Assembly: GCA_002407855.1 (NCBI GenBank)
Contig: DHPF01000008.1
Location: forward strand, 27,428 to 91,427
DNA length: 64,000 bases
Direction: 5' to 3'
Origin: Bacteroidales bacterium UBA5371
Lineage (GTDB): Bacteria; Bacteroidota; Bacteroidia; Bacteroidales; P3
A program made the position numbers and the translations under genes. Each line of letters begins with the position of its first letter. The first letter of the stretch is position 1. This document shows positions 25,850-35,100 of the stretch, piece by piece. The notes below the pieces were generated by a model. The model worked only from the letters and a program-made list of their open reading frames with translations, was not told where the DNA came from and did no database searches.

Positions 25850-25882
25850 TTTGTGGGGTTGAAAAAATTATTATTATCTTTG
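25850..25882 (+). promoter_or_regulatory. Promoter of the restriction-modification operon
   Basis: TTTG followed after 21 nt by TATCTTTG, a full Bacteroidota promoter, ending 17 nt before the first methylase start codon. Confidence 0.7.
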
Positions 25883-25899
25883 TTGCTAAATAAATCATA

Positions 25900-26868
25900 A
25901 TGCTAAAAACAGAAAAACAAGCAAAGCCATTTGTTAAATGGGTGGGTGGAAAGGGACAACTTCTATCGCAAATTGATAATGCTCTTCCTAAGAAGCTTTT
26001 TGTGGGAAAAGAAGTTACCTATATTGAACCTTTTGTTGGGGGTGGTGCTATGTTATTCTTTATGCTTGAAAAATTCAAGAATATTAAAAAAGCAGTAATT
26101 AATGATATTAATAAGGATTTAATACTTGCATATAAGACGATTAGGGATAATCCAAATAGATTAATCATCTGTTTAAAAGAGATTGAATTTGAGTATTTGG
26201 CTTTGAATGAAGAGAAGAGAAAAGAATATTTTTTAGAGAAAAGAGATTTATACAATACTAAACAGTTATCTGAAATTGATAATACTTCATTGTTTATATT
26301 CCTAAATAGAACATGTTTTAATGGTTTATATAGAGTAAATAGCAAAGGTTTATTTAATGTTCCTTTTGGTAAATATTCTAATCCAAAGATATGTGATGAG
26401 GCTACAATTTTAAGAGATAGCAAGTTGCTTCAAAAAGTTGAGATTCTTAATTCTGATTTTGAAAATACTATAAACTATATTGACGATAATACTTTCTTTT
26501 ACTTCGACCCACCTTATAGACCTTTAACCTCAACTTCAAGTTTTAACTCCTATTCAAAAGAAAGTTTTGATGATAGTGAACAAATTAGGTTAAAAAGGTT
26601 TTGCGACAAAATAACCCAAAAGAATTGTTTCCTATTACTTAGCAATTCTGATTGTAGGAGTGCTAATCCATTAAATGATTTCTTTGATAATCTATATAAT
26701 AACTATAAGATAGAAAGGGTTTGGGCTTCTCGTTCTATTAATTCAAACTCTGAAAAAAGAGGTAAGCTAACAGAATTACTTATTTCCAACTTTAAGAATG
26801 ATAAGCTAATAGATTTAGATTATCATTCTGTTGCAGAAAGTCAGATATATAAATATGCTAATATATAA
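25900..26868 (+). CDS. dpnM: DNA adenine methyltransferase, D12 class (M1 of a DpnII-type system)
   Basis: N6-adenine methyltransferase predicted to modify GATC. Motif order is that of the alpha (D12/Dam) class: motif X FVKWVGGKGQLL (11-22), motif I YIEPFVGGGAMLFF (41-54), a central target-recognition part, and catalytic motif IV DPPY at 203-206. FLNRTCFNGLYRVNSKGLFN and NVPFGKY are typical of Dam and DpnM. Length 322 is slightly above the 280 or so of relatives. Next on the strand come a DpnII-like nuclease and a second methylase, so this is the maintenance methylase of a complete cassette. GATC specificity follows from family and partners, not from direct reading. Confidence 0.92.
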   Translation: MLKTEKQAKPFVKWVGGKGQLLSQIDNALPKKLFVGKEVTYIEPFVGGGAMLFFMLEKFKNIKKAVINDINKDLILAYKTIRDNPNRLIICLKEIEFEYLALNEEKRKEYFLEKRDLYNTKQLSEIDNTSLFIFLNRTCFNGLYRVNSKGLFNVPFGKYSNPKICDEATILRDSKLLQKVEILNSDFENTINYIDDNTFFYFDPPYRPLTSTSSFNSYSKESFDDSEQIRLKRFCDKITQKNCFLLLSNSDCRSANPLNDFFDNLYNNYKIERVWASRSINSNSEKRGKLTELLISNFKNDKLIDLDYHSVAESQIYKYANI

Positions 26869-26872
26869 TGAT

Positions 26873-27712
26873 ATGAAGGATAATTTCAATGATTTTATTG
26901 CTCAACTAAGTCAAACTAATATTACACTTAGTGCTTTCACAGATTTTGAAAAGGTTTCAAATAATGTTAGAAAAATTGCAATCAAACTCAATCAATTAAA
27001 TTACTTGATAGGAAAGGAAGATTTAGGAAAAGCAATCAAAGAACTATATGAAGAAAACCCTAAGACATTTGATGTGTTAGAAATATTAATTGCTGTAAGA
27101 AATAAGGATAATAGAAAATGTATTAATCAAAAAGGAGATACCGTTTTTATAAGTAGTTATTTTAATAGCGTAGAAGGGATAATTGAATATATTGAAGAAA
27201 CTGGTTTGTCTGATGTGTTCAAACGCAAGGATATTACAAATCTTGTTGATTATGTTTATGGAGTTGAGGTTGGACTTGATACTAATGCAAGAAAAAACCG
27301 AGGTGGAGATTGTATGAGTAATGCTATTAAGTTAATTTTTGATAGTAATAATATAAAATACAAAACAGAAGTATCAATAAAAAATTTTCCTGAAATTATC
27401 AGCTTAGGTGAAGATGTAAAGAGGTTTGATTTTGCTGTAAAAACAAGACAAAAGACTTATTTGATTGAGGTTAATTATTATAATGGTGGAGGCTCAAAAC
27501 TCAATGAAGTAGCAAGATCATATTCTGATGTAGCACCTAAAATTAATCAATATGAAAATTATGAGTTTGTATGGATAACTGACGGACAAGGTTGGCATTC
27601 TGCTAAAAACAAACTACAAGAAGCTTATTCAATCGTTCCATCATTATATAATTTGAGTTCAATTTCTCAATTTGTAAAGAAAGTTTTAGATGAAGAAGTA
27701 GTTGAGCTTTAA
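26873..27712 (+). CDS. dpnB: DpnII-type restriction endonuclease (GATC)
   Basis: Type II nuclease expected to cut unmethylated GATC. The family core is visible: GVEVGLDTNARKNRGG at about residues 130-145, then RFDFAVKTRQKTYLIEVNYY followed by GGGSKLNEVARSYSD. The Asp and the E-V-N stretch form the PD-(D/E)xK-like catalytic site in the variant used by DpnII relatives. Length 279 is normal. I chose the ATG at 26873, 4 nt after the methylase stop, as it gives the expected N-terminus; an in-frame ATG 42 nt upstream would overlap the methylase gene. Close spacing implies cotranscription and perhaps coupled translation. Confidence 0.92.
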   Translation: MKDNFNDFIAQLSQTNITLSAFTDFEKVSNNVRKIAIKLNQLNYLIGKEDLGKAIKELYEENPKTFDVLEILIAVRNKDNRKCINQKGDTVFISSYFNSVEGIIEYIEETGLSDVFKRKDITNLVDYVYGVEVGLDTNARKNRGGDCMSNAIKLIFDSNNIKYKTEVSIKNFPEIISLGEDVKRFDFAVKTRQKTYLIEVNYYNGGGSKLNEVARSYSDVAPKINQYENYEFVWITDGQGWHSAKNKLQEAYSIVPSLYNLSSISQFVKKVLDEEVVEL

Positions 27713-27729
27713 AGATAAAAGAATTTTTA

Positions 27730-28608
27730 ATGATTAACCCTTACCATAAATCAAAGGATAAAAATTTCACTCTTTTGGAAGGAGATTGCACGGAGCTCCT
27801 TCCGAAGTTTGAGTTTAAGTTTGATATAATATTTGCAGACCCTCCCTATTTTCTTTCCAATGATGGAATAAGTGTTCAGAGTGGAAAGATCGTTAGTGTT
27901 AATAAGGGAGAATGGGATAGGAGTTATGGAGAGGAATATATTAATGAATTTAACTATAAATGGCTCTCTATTTGTAGGGATAAGTTAAAAGAAGATGGCA
28001 CAATTTGGATAAGTGGAACATATCATAATATATTTTCTGTTGCAAATCAGCTTACAAAGCTTGGATACAAGATATTAAATGTAATAACTTGGGCAAAAAC
28101 AAACCCACCTCCCAATATTTCTTGCAGGTATTTTACACACTCAACCGAATTCATAATTTGGGCAAGAAAGAACGAAAAAGTACCTCATTATTTTGATTAT
28201 GAATTAATGAAAGAAAGTAATGAAGGTAAACAAATGAAAGATGTTTGGAATTTACCAGCAATTGCTCAATGGGAAAAATCAAAAGGAAAACATCCAACCC
28301 AAAAACCCCTATCACTTCTAACAAGAATAATACTATCCAGCACAAAACTAAATGCTTGGGTGCTTGACCCATTTTCAGGAAGTAGCACAACAGGAATAGC
28401 TGCCAACCTCTTCAATAGGAGATTTTTGGGAATAGAAAAAGAAAAAGAGTTTTTAGAAATAAGCATTAATAGAAAAAAAGAAATTGAGAATGAAAGTATA
28501 TTTAATTTATATAGGAATAAGATAAAGAGCGTTAAGCTAAATATTAATGAATATGCTTCTATTATTGAAGAGGAAACTTTAATATATAACAACGAACTAC
28601 CTTTTTAA
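27730..28608 (+). CDS. dpnA: DNA adenine methyltransferase, beta class (M2 of a DpnII-type system)
   Basis: Second adenine methylase, like DpnA of Streptococcus pneumoniae. The catalytic DPPYFLSNDG (37-46) comes before the SAM-binding VLDPFSGSSTTGIAA (211-225), the motif order of the beta class. HPTQKPLSLLTRII, just before the SAM motif, is the standard motif X. In pneumococcus DpnA can also methylate single-stranded DNA and protects incoming plasmids during transformation; whether that holds here is open. It begins 17 nt after the nuclease gene and closes the cassette. The gene order methylase-nuclease-methylase differs from the pneumococcal methylase-methylase-nuclease order. Confidence 0.92.
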   Translation: MINPYHKSKDKNFTLLEGDCTELLPKFEFKFDIIFADPPYFLSNDGISVQSGKIVSVNKGEWDRSYGEEYINEFNYKWLSICRDKLKEDGTIWISGTYHNIFSVANQLTKLGYKILNVITWAKTNPPPNISCRYFTHSTEFIIWARKNEKVPHYFDYELMKESNEGKQMKDVWNLPAIAQWEKSKGKHPTQKPLSLLTRIILSSTKLNAWVLDPFSGSSTTGIAANLFNRRFLGIEKEKEFLEISINRKKEIENESIFNLYRNKIKSVKLNINEYASIIEEETLIYNNELPF

Positions 28609-28631
28609 GTCAATAAATATAGTAACTCAAC

Positions 28632-28668
28632 CTAAATAACCTTAATGACTTTAAAGACCTTATTAAAG
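28632..28668. repeat. CTTTAAAG-type short repeat
   Basis: A tract of AACCTTAATGACTTTAAAGA followed by CCTTATTAAAG, related to the 9-nt repeat at 18838 and to the tract after the TonB receptor gene. It lies between the restriction cassette and trmB. Confidence 0.5.
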
Positions 28669-28686
28669 AAAGAAAAATAATAATAA

Positions 28687-29352
28687 ATGGGAAAGGATAA
28701 GTTAAGACGTTTTGCAGAGAATGAAACATTTCCTAATATGTTTCAATACAAGTATGAAGACCTTAAAAATTCGGAAGGATTTGCTTTGAAAGGCTCTTGG
28801 AAAAAGAACTTCTTTAAGAACAATAATCCAATAGTTTTAGAGCTTGGTTGTGGTAAAGGAGAATATACCGTTGGCTTGGCAAAACAATACCCTAATAAAA
28901 ATTTTATTGGAGTAGATATAAAAGGTGCAAGAATGTGGAGAGGTTGTAAGACTTCGGTTGAAGAGAAGATTAATAATGTTGCTTTTGTCCGCACTCATAT
29001 ACAGGTTTTAGATATGTATTTTGCAGAAAATGAAGTATCAGAAATATGGATAACTTTTCCTGATCCTCAATTAAAGAAACCAAATAAGAGATTAACTTCA
29101 CCACGATTTTTAGATTTATATTCTAAGATTCTAATCGAAAAAGGGATAATTCATCTTAAAACCGATTCGCAAGAACTCTATGATTATACTCTTAATGAAG
29201 TTTTGCTTGCTCATAAGAAAACGATTTTACTTTCTACCAATAACCTCTATGGCTCTGATATTCTTGAAGATGTAATATCAATTAGAACCTTCTACGAGAG
29301 TATTTATTTAAATCAAGGAAAGCCTATAACCTACATAAAATTCCAATTATAA
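28687..29352 (+). CDS. trmB: tRNA (guanine-N7-)-methyltransferase
   Basis: Makes m7G46 in the variable loop of tRNAs. The Rossmann SAM-binding motif VLELGCGKGEYTVGLA is near residue 50, followed by FIGVDIKGARMWRG and the family signature ITFPDPQLKKPNKRLTSPRF with the catalytic Asp region, then LKTDSQELYDYT. Length 221 is normal. It directly follows the restriction cassette but has no functional link to it; the cassette appears inserted between tsaB and trmB, two tRNA-modification genes. Confidence 0.95.
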   Translation: MGKDKLRRFAENETFPNMFQYKYEDLKNSEGFALKGSWKKNFFKNNNPIVLELGCGKGEYTVGLAKQYPNKNFIGVDIKGARMWRGCKTSVEEKINNVAFVRTHIQVLDMYFAENEVSEIWITFPDPQLKKPNKRLTSPRFLDLYSKILIEKGIIHLKTDSQELYDYTLNEVLLAHKKTILLSTNNLYGSDILEDVISIRTFYESIYLNQGKPITYIKFQL

Positions 29353-29431
29353 AACCTAATAATGCAACAAAACACAATATTATTACGTTATAAAAAACGA
29401 AAATGAAATTAATTATAAATAAAACAATAAA

Positions 29432-30466
29432 ATGATGAAAAGAATTCTATTAGCATTAATGCTTTCAATTGTTACTCTTGGCTTAAACGCACAAACACCA
29501 GAAGAGGCAGAAAAAATAAACAAATGGATTGACATCTATACCAACCTTAATAATGCAAAAAATTGGACAGAAATGGTTGCAAAAGCACCAGAATGTAAAG
29601 CAGAGGTTCCTAATTGGGATTATGTGCATTATTATTCTGGGATTGCAAATTACAATTTAAATAATTTCGATAATGCATTAAAGGACTTAACCACCTTTAT
29701 AGGTATCAACCAAACAGAAGCTGGTGCATACTTGCTTCGTGGACATATTTTCTCTGAAAAGAAAGACGTTCAGAATGCAATAGCAGACTATAATGTATAT
29801 TTAGAAAAGAACCCTTCCGATAATGCTGCAATGTTGGCAAAAGCTAATGCTTATTTAAATGCAAATGATTTGAATGGTTATGTAAAAGAACTTGGAGTTG
29901 TTTTAGAAAAAGACCCAAATAACGCTGTAATTCTTGAAAACAGAGCAAGTGCCTACGCTAATTTAAATAATTGGCAGGGAGCAATAGAAGACTACAATAA
30001 ACTAATTACCTTAGACCCAAGCAAAGCTGACTATTATAATAATCGTGCTTATGCTAATTATGTTTTAAAAACCCCTGAAACCTATAAGTTAGCAATAGCA
30101 GACTATAATAAAGTTGTAGAACTTGGTTCAGGTAATGAAGCTGTTTATTCAGCACTAACTGTATTGAATGGAGCAATCAAAGACTATAAAGCTGAAATTA
30201 AAGCATGGGATAAACTAATAGAACTTAAACCAGATGATATAGATAATGTTTATCGTAGAGGAACAGCAAAATACAACGATAAAAACTATAAGGGAGCAAT
30301 TGCCGACTTTGATATAGTTGTTGCAAAAGACCCAAAACATCTTAATGCACTAAAACGTCGTGCAACCTCAAAAACCAGGGCAGGAGATAAAGTAGGAGCA
30401 CAAGCTGACGGAAAACTAATCCGTGAATTAGAAGGAAAACCAGCTCCAACAGCACCAAAGAAATAA
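29432..30466 (+). CDS. Secreted tetratricopeptide repeat protein
   Basis: A 344-residue protein with signal peptide MMKRILLALMLSIVTLGLNA (an ATG at 29435 is equally possible). Nearly the whole mature chain is TPR units, for example HYYSGIANYNLNNFDNALKD, AYLLRGHIFSEKKDVQNAIA, VILENRASAYANLNNWQGAI and VYRRGTAKYNDKNYKGAIAD. The end KPAPTAPKK is a short Pro-Ala-rich tail. It is presumably a periplasmic scaffold; no enzymatic domain is visible. It ends in a strong terminator shared with the opposing MFS gene. Confidence 0.85.
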   Translation: MMKRILLALMLSIVTLGLNAQTPEEAEKINKWIDIYTNLNNAKNWTEMVAKAPECKAEVPNWDYVHYYSGIANYNLNNFDNALKDLTTFIGINQTEAGAYLLRGHIFSEKKDVQNAIADYNVYLEKNPSDNAAMLAKANAYLNANDLNGYVKELGVVLEKDPNNAVILENRASAYANLNNWQGAIEDYNKLITLDPSKADYYNNRAYANYVLKTPETYKLAIADYNKVVELGSGNEAVYSALTVLNGAIKDYKAEIKAWDKLIELKPDDIDNVYRRGTAKYNDKNYKGAIADFDIVVAKDPKHLNALKRRATSKTRAGDKVGAQADGKLIRELEGKPAPTAPKK

Positions 30467-30487
30467 TAACCCTTAATTAATAATACC

Positions 30488-30528
30488 CAAAGTGCAATAG
30501 AGAGAATATCTTTTATTGCACTTTTTTT
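30488..30528. terminator. Bidirectional rho-independent terminator
   Basis: The stem AAAGTGCAATA/TATTGCACTTT of 11 bp has a 14-nt loop and is followed by a T run. The stop codon of the MFS gene sits just after it, so it ends both converging transcripts. Confidence 0.88.
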
Positions 30529-31736
30529 TATTCTCCGTAGGAGAGCAATTCCTTATTACGAGAAAGAAGAAAGCTCAAAAGAAGCAATACAGCTCCCGTT
30601 GCAAGTAAAATAATTTCAATTGAAACCACATCAGCCAAAGGACCAAATACCAACATTCCGATTGGAACCATTGAGCTGGCAATCATAGAAAAAAGACCAA
30701 AGACTCTTCCCAAATACTCCTCTTCAACCTTCTCTTGCAAAAGAACATTAGAGTTGGTATGGAAAAGAGGAACAGCAAGCCCCATACTAAAAATAATAAC
30801 CAAATAGAGCCAAAACAAAATATCAAAACCCAGAGCAAAAGTAGTGATAGCAGTAATAGAAGAAGCAAAAGCCATAGTATGAATTTTGTTTTTAAAACCT
30901 TTTAAATAACTAACAATTATTCCCCCTAACATCATCCCAATAGAAAAAGCAACCTCAATAGCTGTCAGTCGCCAGACATCACTTCCATAATTTCTTGTAA
31001 CTTGCAAAGGAGTAAGAAAAGAAACAGGAGCAATCAAAAAGAAAAAGAAAATGCAGAACAAAAAGAAATGCCTAATATACTTATGAGTTCTAATATAATT
31101 TATCCCTTCTTTCATATCTTCCAAATAACTCTTAGCCCTTCTTTCTAATGCTTTATGATGAGCAGGTATTTTAAGAAAGAAAACCAAAGTAAGCACAGCA
31201 ATTAAAGCAGTAAAGACATCAATAAAGAATATAGCTTCAATGCTTGCCACTGCCAACAAAAAAGCACTCACCATTGGAGAAACAAGCATCACAATAGAAT
31301 GAATTGTACTATTAATACCATTAACCCGAAGGAGTTTGTCTTTGGGAACAAATTGAGGAATAATGGCACTAACGGCAGGAGATTGTATTCCAGAGCCAAT
31401 AGAACGTATCGCCATCACAACAAACAATAGCCAGATATAATCGTAACCCAAGAGAAATAAAATAGCTAAAATCAGCGTAGAAAAAGCAATAAAAGAGTCC
31501 GAAAGAGCAATAATAAGTCTCCTATTATACCTATCTGCCCATACTCCAGCAAAAGGAGAGAGGAAAAATGAAGGAAGAAATCCACATATTATAGAAATAG
31601 TCATCATAACCCCTGATTTAGTTTCAAGAGTTATGTACCACATAATGGCGAATTGCACAAGCGTTGAGCCAAATTGCGATATGGTTTGACTTGCAATAAG
31701 AAGAATGGTCTTATTTACCCAATTACTGCTACTCAT
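30528..31736 (-). CDS. MFS transporter, MefA/macrolide-efflux-like branch
   Basis: A 402-residue inner-membrane carrier with 12 predicted helices. The N-terminal half has FAGVWADRYNRRLIIALSD, the loop 2-3 motif of this branch (MFS_3 type), and SIGSGIQSPAVSAIIPQFVPKDKLLRVN, typical of Mef-like permeases. The central cytoplasmic loop is KIPAHHKALERRAKSYLEDM. Such proteins export macrolides, other drugs or siderophores, or have unknown cargo; resistance should not be assumed. A -7 box (TATTTTTG on the minus strand at 31764-31757) lies 20 nt before the start. Confidence 0.85.
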   Translation of the reverse strand: MSSSNWVNKTILLIASQTISQFGSTLVQFAIMWYITLETKSGVMMTISIICGFLPSFFLSPFAGVWADRYNRRLIIALSDSFIAFSTLILAILFLLGYDYIWLLFVVMAIRSIGSGIQSPAVSAIIPQFVPKDKLLRVNGINSTIHSIVMLVSPMVSAFLLAVASIEAIFFIDVFTALIAVLTLVFFLKIPAHHKALERRAKSYLEDMKEGINYIRTHKYIRHFFLFCIFFFFLIAPVSFLTPLQVTRNYGSDVWRLTAIEVAFSIGMMLGGIIVSYLKGFKNKIHTMAFASSITAITTFALGFDILFWLYLVIIFSMGLAVPLFHTNSNVLLQEKVEEEYLGRVFGLFSMIASSMVPIGMLVFGPLADVVSIEIILLATGAVLLLLSFLLSRNKELLSYGE

Positions 31737-31795
31737 TAAAAAAGTGTTTAAGTTTGCAAAAATAAGATAATAAATTGAAACCTTATCTTAAAAAA

Positions 31796-31920
31796 ATAGA
31801 ATTTGATTCTAATTTACTAACTCTTGATTCTAATAAATTCTTTTCAGAAGATAATTTACTAACTCTTCGTTTTAATTTACCCAAACGAGGTTTTAATTTA
31901 TGGAAGCAAGGTTTTAATTT
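31796..31920 (-). repeat. 21-nt heptad-type repeat array
   Basis: Six units in minus orientation reading KLKPCFH-KLKPRLG-KLKRRVS-KLSSEKN-LLESRVS-KLESNSI, open for about 45 codons with no ATG. It occupies the 398-nt divergent gap between the MFS gene and the BspA-like gene. The rest of the gap holds a CTTTAAAG-type tract (31930-31965) and, at 32058-32065, TAAGTTTG as a possible -7 box for the BspA-like gene. Confidence 0.87.
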
Positions 31921-32134
31921 TTCTGATGATTTTCAAGGACGTTAAAAACTTTAAAGAACTTAAAAACTACACTTATTCCAAAGGATGTAAAAACAATAAA
32001 AAACAATATATTTTTTATTTTTTTTGTCAATTTATTTTTTTATTCCATTTAATATTGTAAGTTTGCAGTATTCAAAATAATCAATTTAATTCCAATGAAT
32101 TTAACCCACAATTAACAATTAAACCAGCAATATC

Positions 32135-35100
32135 ATGAAAAAATCATTATTAATTTTATTCGCAATAATATTCGCAATAAGTCTAAACACCCAAGCCGAA
32201 GACTTCTCAGCAGTTTATAATGGGAAAACAATCTATTATAATATCACATCCTCAACCTCCCCTCTAACGGTTGCAGTAACTTATAGAGGTCCATCTGATA
32301 GCTATTACCCAAATGAATATTCTGGAACAGTTTCAATCCCAGATTCTGTACAATATAGTGGTAATTACTATAAAGTTACTTCAATTGGTGATTATGCTTT
32401 TCGTAATTGTATTGGATTAACCTCAGTAACAATTCCAAATTCTGTTACTTCAATTGGTGATTATGCCTTTACTTCTTATTACACTAGTTTAACCTCAATC
32501 ACAATTCCAAACTCTGTTATTTCAATTGGTGATCAAGCTTTTTATGGTTGCACTGGATTAACCTCAATCACAATTCCTAATTCTGTTACTTCAATTGGTT
32601 ATGGTGCTTTTTATGGTTGCAGTGGATTAACCTCAATAACAATTCCAAACTCTGTTACTTCAATTGGTAGTTCTGCTTTTTATAATTGTTATGGATTAAC
32701 CTCAATTACAATTGGAAATTCTGTTACTTCAATTGGTGATTGGGTTTTCTATGGTTGTATTGGATTAACCTCAGTAACAATTCCAAACTCTGTTACTTCA
32801 ATTGGTGGTGAAGCTTTTAAACATTGCACTAGTTTAACCTCAATTACAATTCCAAACTCTGTTATTTCAATTGGTAGTTCTGCTTTTTATAATTGTAGTG
32901 GATTAACCTCAATAACAATTCCAAACTCTGTTACTTCAATTAGTGATTATGCTTTTAATGGTTGTACTAGTTTAACCTCAATCACAATTGGAAACTCTGT
33001 TACTTCAATTGGTCAAAATGCTTTTAGAGGTTGTAGTGGATTAACCTCAATTACAATTCCAAACTCTGTTACTTCAATTGGAAATAATGCTTTTCAATAT
33101 TGCACTAATTTAGATACTGTTTATTTTAATGCTAATAATTGTTATTCAATGGGAACTTCTACGTATTATGTTTTTGATGGATGTTTTAATTTCAGAACTT
33201 TAATTATTGGGGATAGTGTTCAAAATATACCTTCATATGCTTTTTATAATTGTAACTCATTAACCTCAATAACAAGTAAAGCGATAAATCCTCCTGCTGT
33301 TCAGGGGAATAGTTTTTCCGGTGTAAGTAAAACTATACCTTTTAATTTGCCTTGTATTTCTATTCAAAGTTATCAATCTAATTCATATTGGAATGAATTT
33401 ACAAATAAAATTGGAGGTAGTCCAAGAGCAGCACAATTTATCACAACATCAATTTGTCCAGGAGAAACTTATACTGATTATGGTGCTAATATTAATACTG
33501 CAGGTGATTATACTTTAGTTAATGGATGTGATAGTGTTATATTAAATCTAAGTATTAAGCCAACATTCCAAACAGATTATTACGATACTATTTGTAAAGG
33601 ACAAAACTATAATAATTATGGATTTAGTTTTGTTGCCGATACTTCTGGAATTTATAAATACAATCTTCAAGCTGTTAATTCTTGTGATAGTGTGATATGT
33701 TTAAACTTATTTGTCAATCCAATTTATAATGATACAATAATAGCTGAAATTTGCAATGGAGAAACTTATTCTCAATTTGGGTTTAATGAGAATACAGCAG
33801 GTTTCTATACTCAATCTCTTCAAACTATTAAAGGATGTGATAGTATTGTAAACTTAAATTTGATTATTAATCCAATTTATAATGATACAATACTTGCAGA
33901 GATATGTAGTAATGAAACTTATACTTTGAATGGATTTAATGTTTATACAGCTGGATTCTATACTCAAAACTTGCAAACAACAAAAGGATGTGATAGTGTT
34001 GTAAACCTAAATCTTATTGTTAATCCAATTTATCTTACAAATCATTTTGATACAATCTGTAAAGGACAATTATATAATAATTATGGCTTTAATTTCACGT
34101 CAGATACATCAGGATTCTATACTCAAAACCTTCAAACAATAAAGGGATGTGATAGTATTATAAATTTAAATCTTATTGTCAATCCAATTTATAATGATAC
34201 AATAATAGCTGAAATTTGTAATGGAGAAACTTATTCTCAATTTGGGTTTAATGAGAATACAGCAGGTTTCTATACTCAATCTCTTCAAACTATTAAAGGA
34301 TGTGATAGTGTTGTTAATCTAAGTTTAATTGTTAATCCAATTTATAATGATACAATAATAGCAGAGATTTGTCAAGGAGAAGTTTATTCTCAATTTGGTT
34401 TTATTGTAAGTACAGCAGGTTTCTATACCCAATCTCTTCAAACTATTAAAGGTTGTGATAGTATAGTTAATCTAAGTTTAATTGTCAATCCAATTTATAA
34501 TGATACAATAATAGCAGAGATTTGTCAAGGTGAAACTTATTCTCAATATGGTTTTAATGTAAATAGTTCTGGATTACATACTCAATCTCTTCAAGCAATT
34601 AATGGATGTGATAGTGTGGTTAATCTTTCTCTTGTTGTTAATCCTACTCCAAACAAACCTTTGAGTTTAGTTATTAATCAAACGCCAAACTATTTTGAAT
34701 TGATTTGGCAAGGTAATAGCTCGGAATATGATATTTATCGTAATGATAGTTTGATAGCTAATGTTTCTCAACCTATTTATTTAGATAATAACCTATTAAA
34801 TGGAACTCCGTATTGCTATAAAGTAAAAGCAAGAATTGGAGATTGTGAAAGTGAGTTTTCAGATTTAGCATGTAAGTCGTTTGTGGGGTTAGAAGATATT
34901 TCACAAAGTAATTTACAAGTAAAACTCTATCCAAATCCAACGGAAGGTAAAGCAAGATTGGAAATAGAGGGATTAAACTCTGATGCTGATGTTTTGGTTT
35001 ATGATATGGTTGGTAGGGTTGTTCAAAGGCATAGTTTAAACAAAGGGAAGAATGATTTGGAGATTGATTTATCTGGTTATGCTAAGGGGGTTTATAGTGT

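Noticed and set aside
26831..26872. Upstream start for the DpnII-like nuclease
   Set aside because: It would overlap the methylase gene by 38 nt and add residues not typical of the family; the ATG at 26873 is better placed.
25850..28680. Restriction cassette as a recent mobile island
   Set aside because: No integrase, direct repeats or tRNA attachment site flank it, the base composition looks like its neighbours, and genome-wide GATC shortage would argue for long residence.
30528..31736. Call as a macrolide resistance gene
   Set aside because: Family resemblance to Mef-like carriers alone does not show drug export; no resistance partner such as an ABC-F gene is adjacent.
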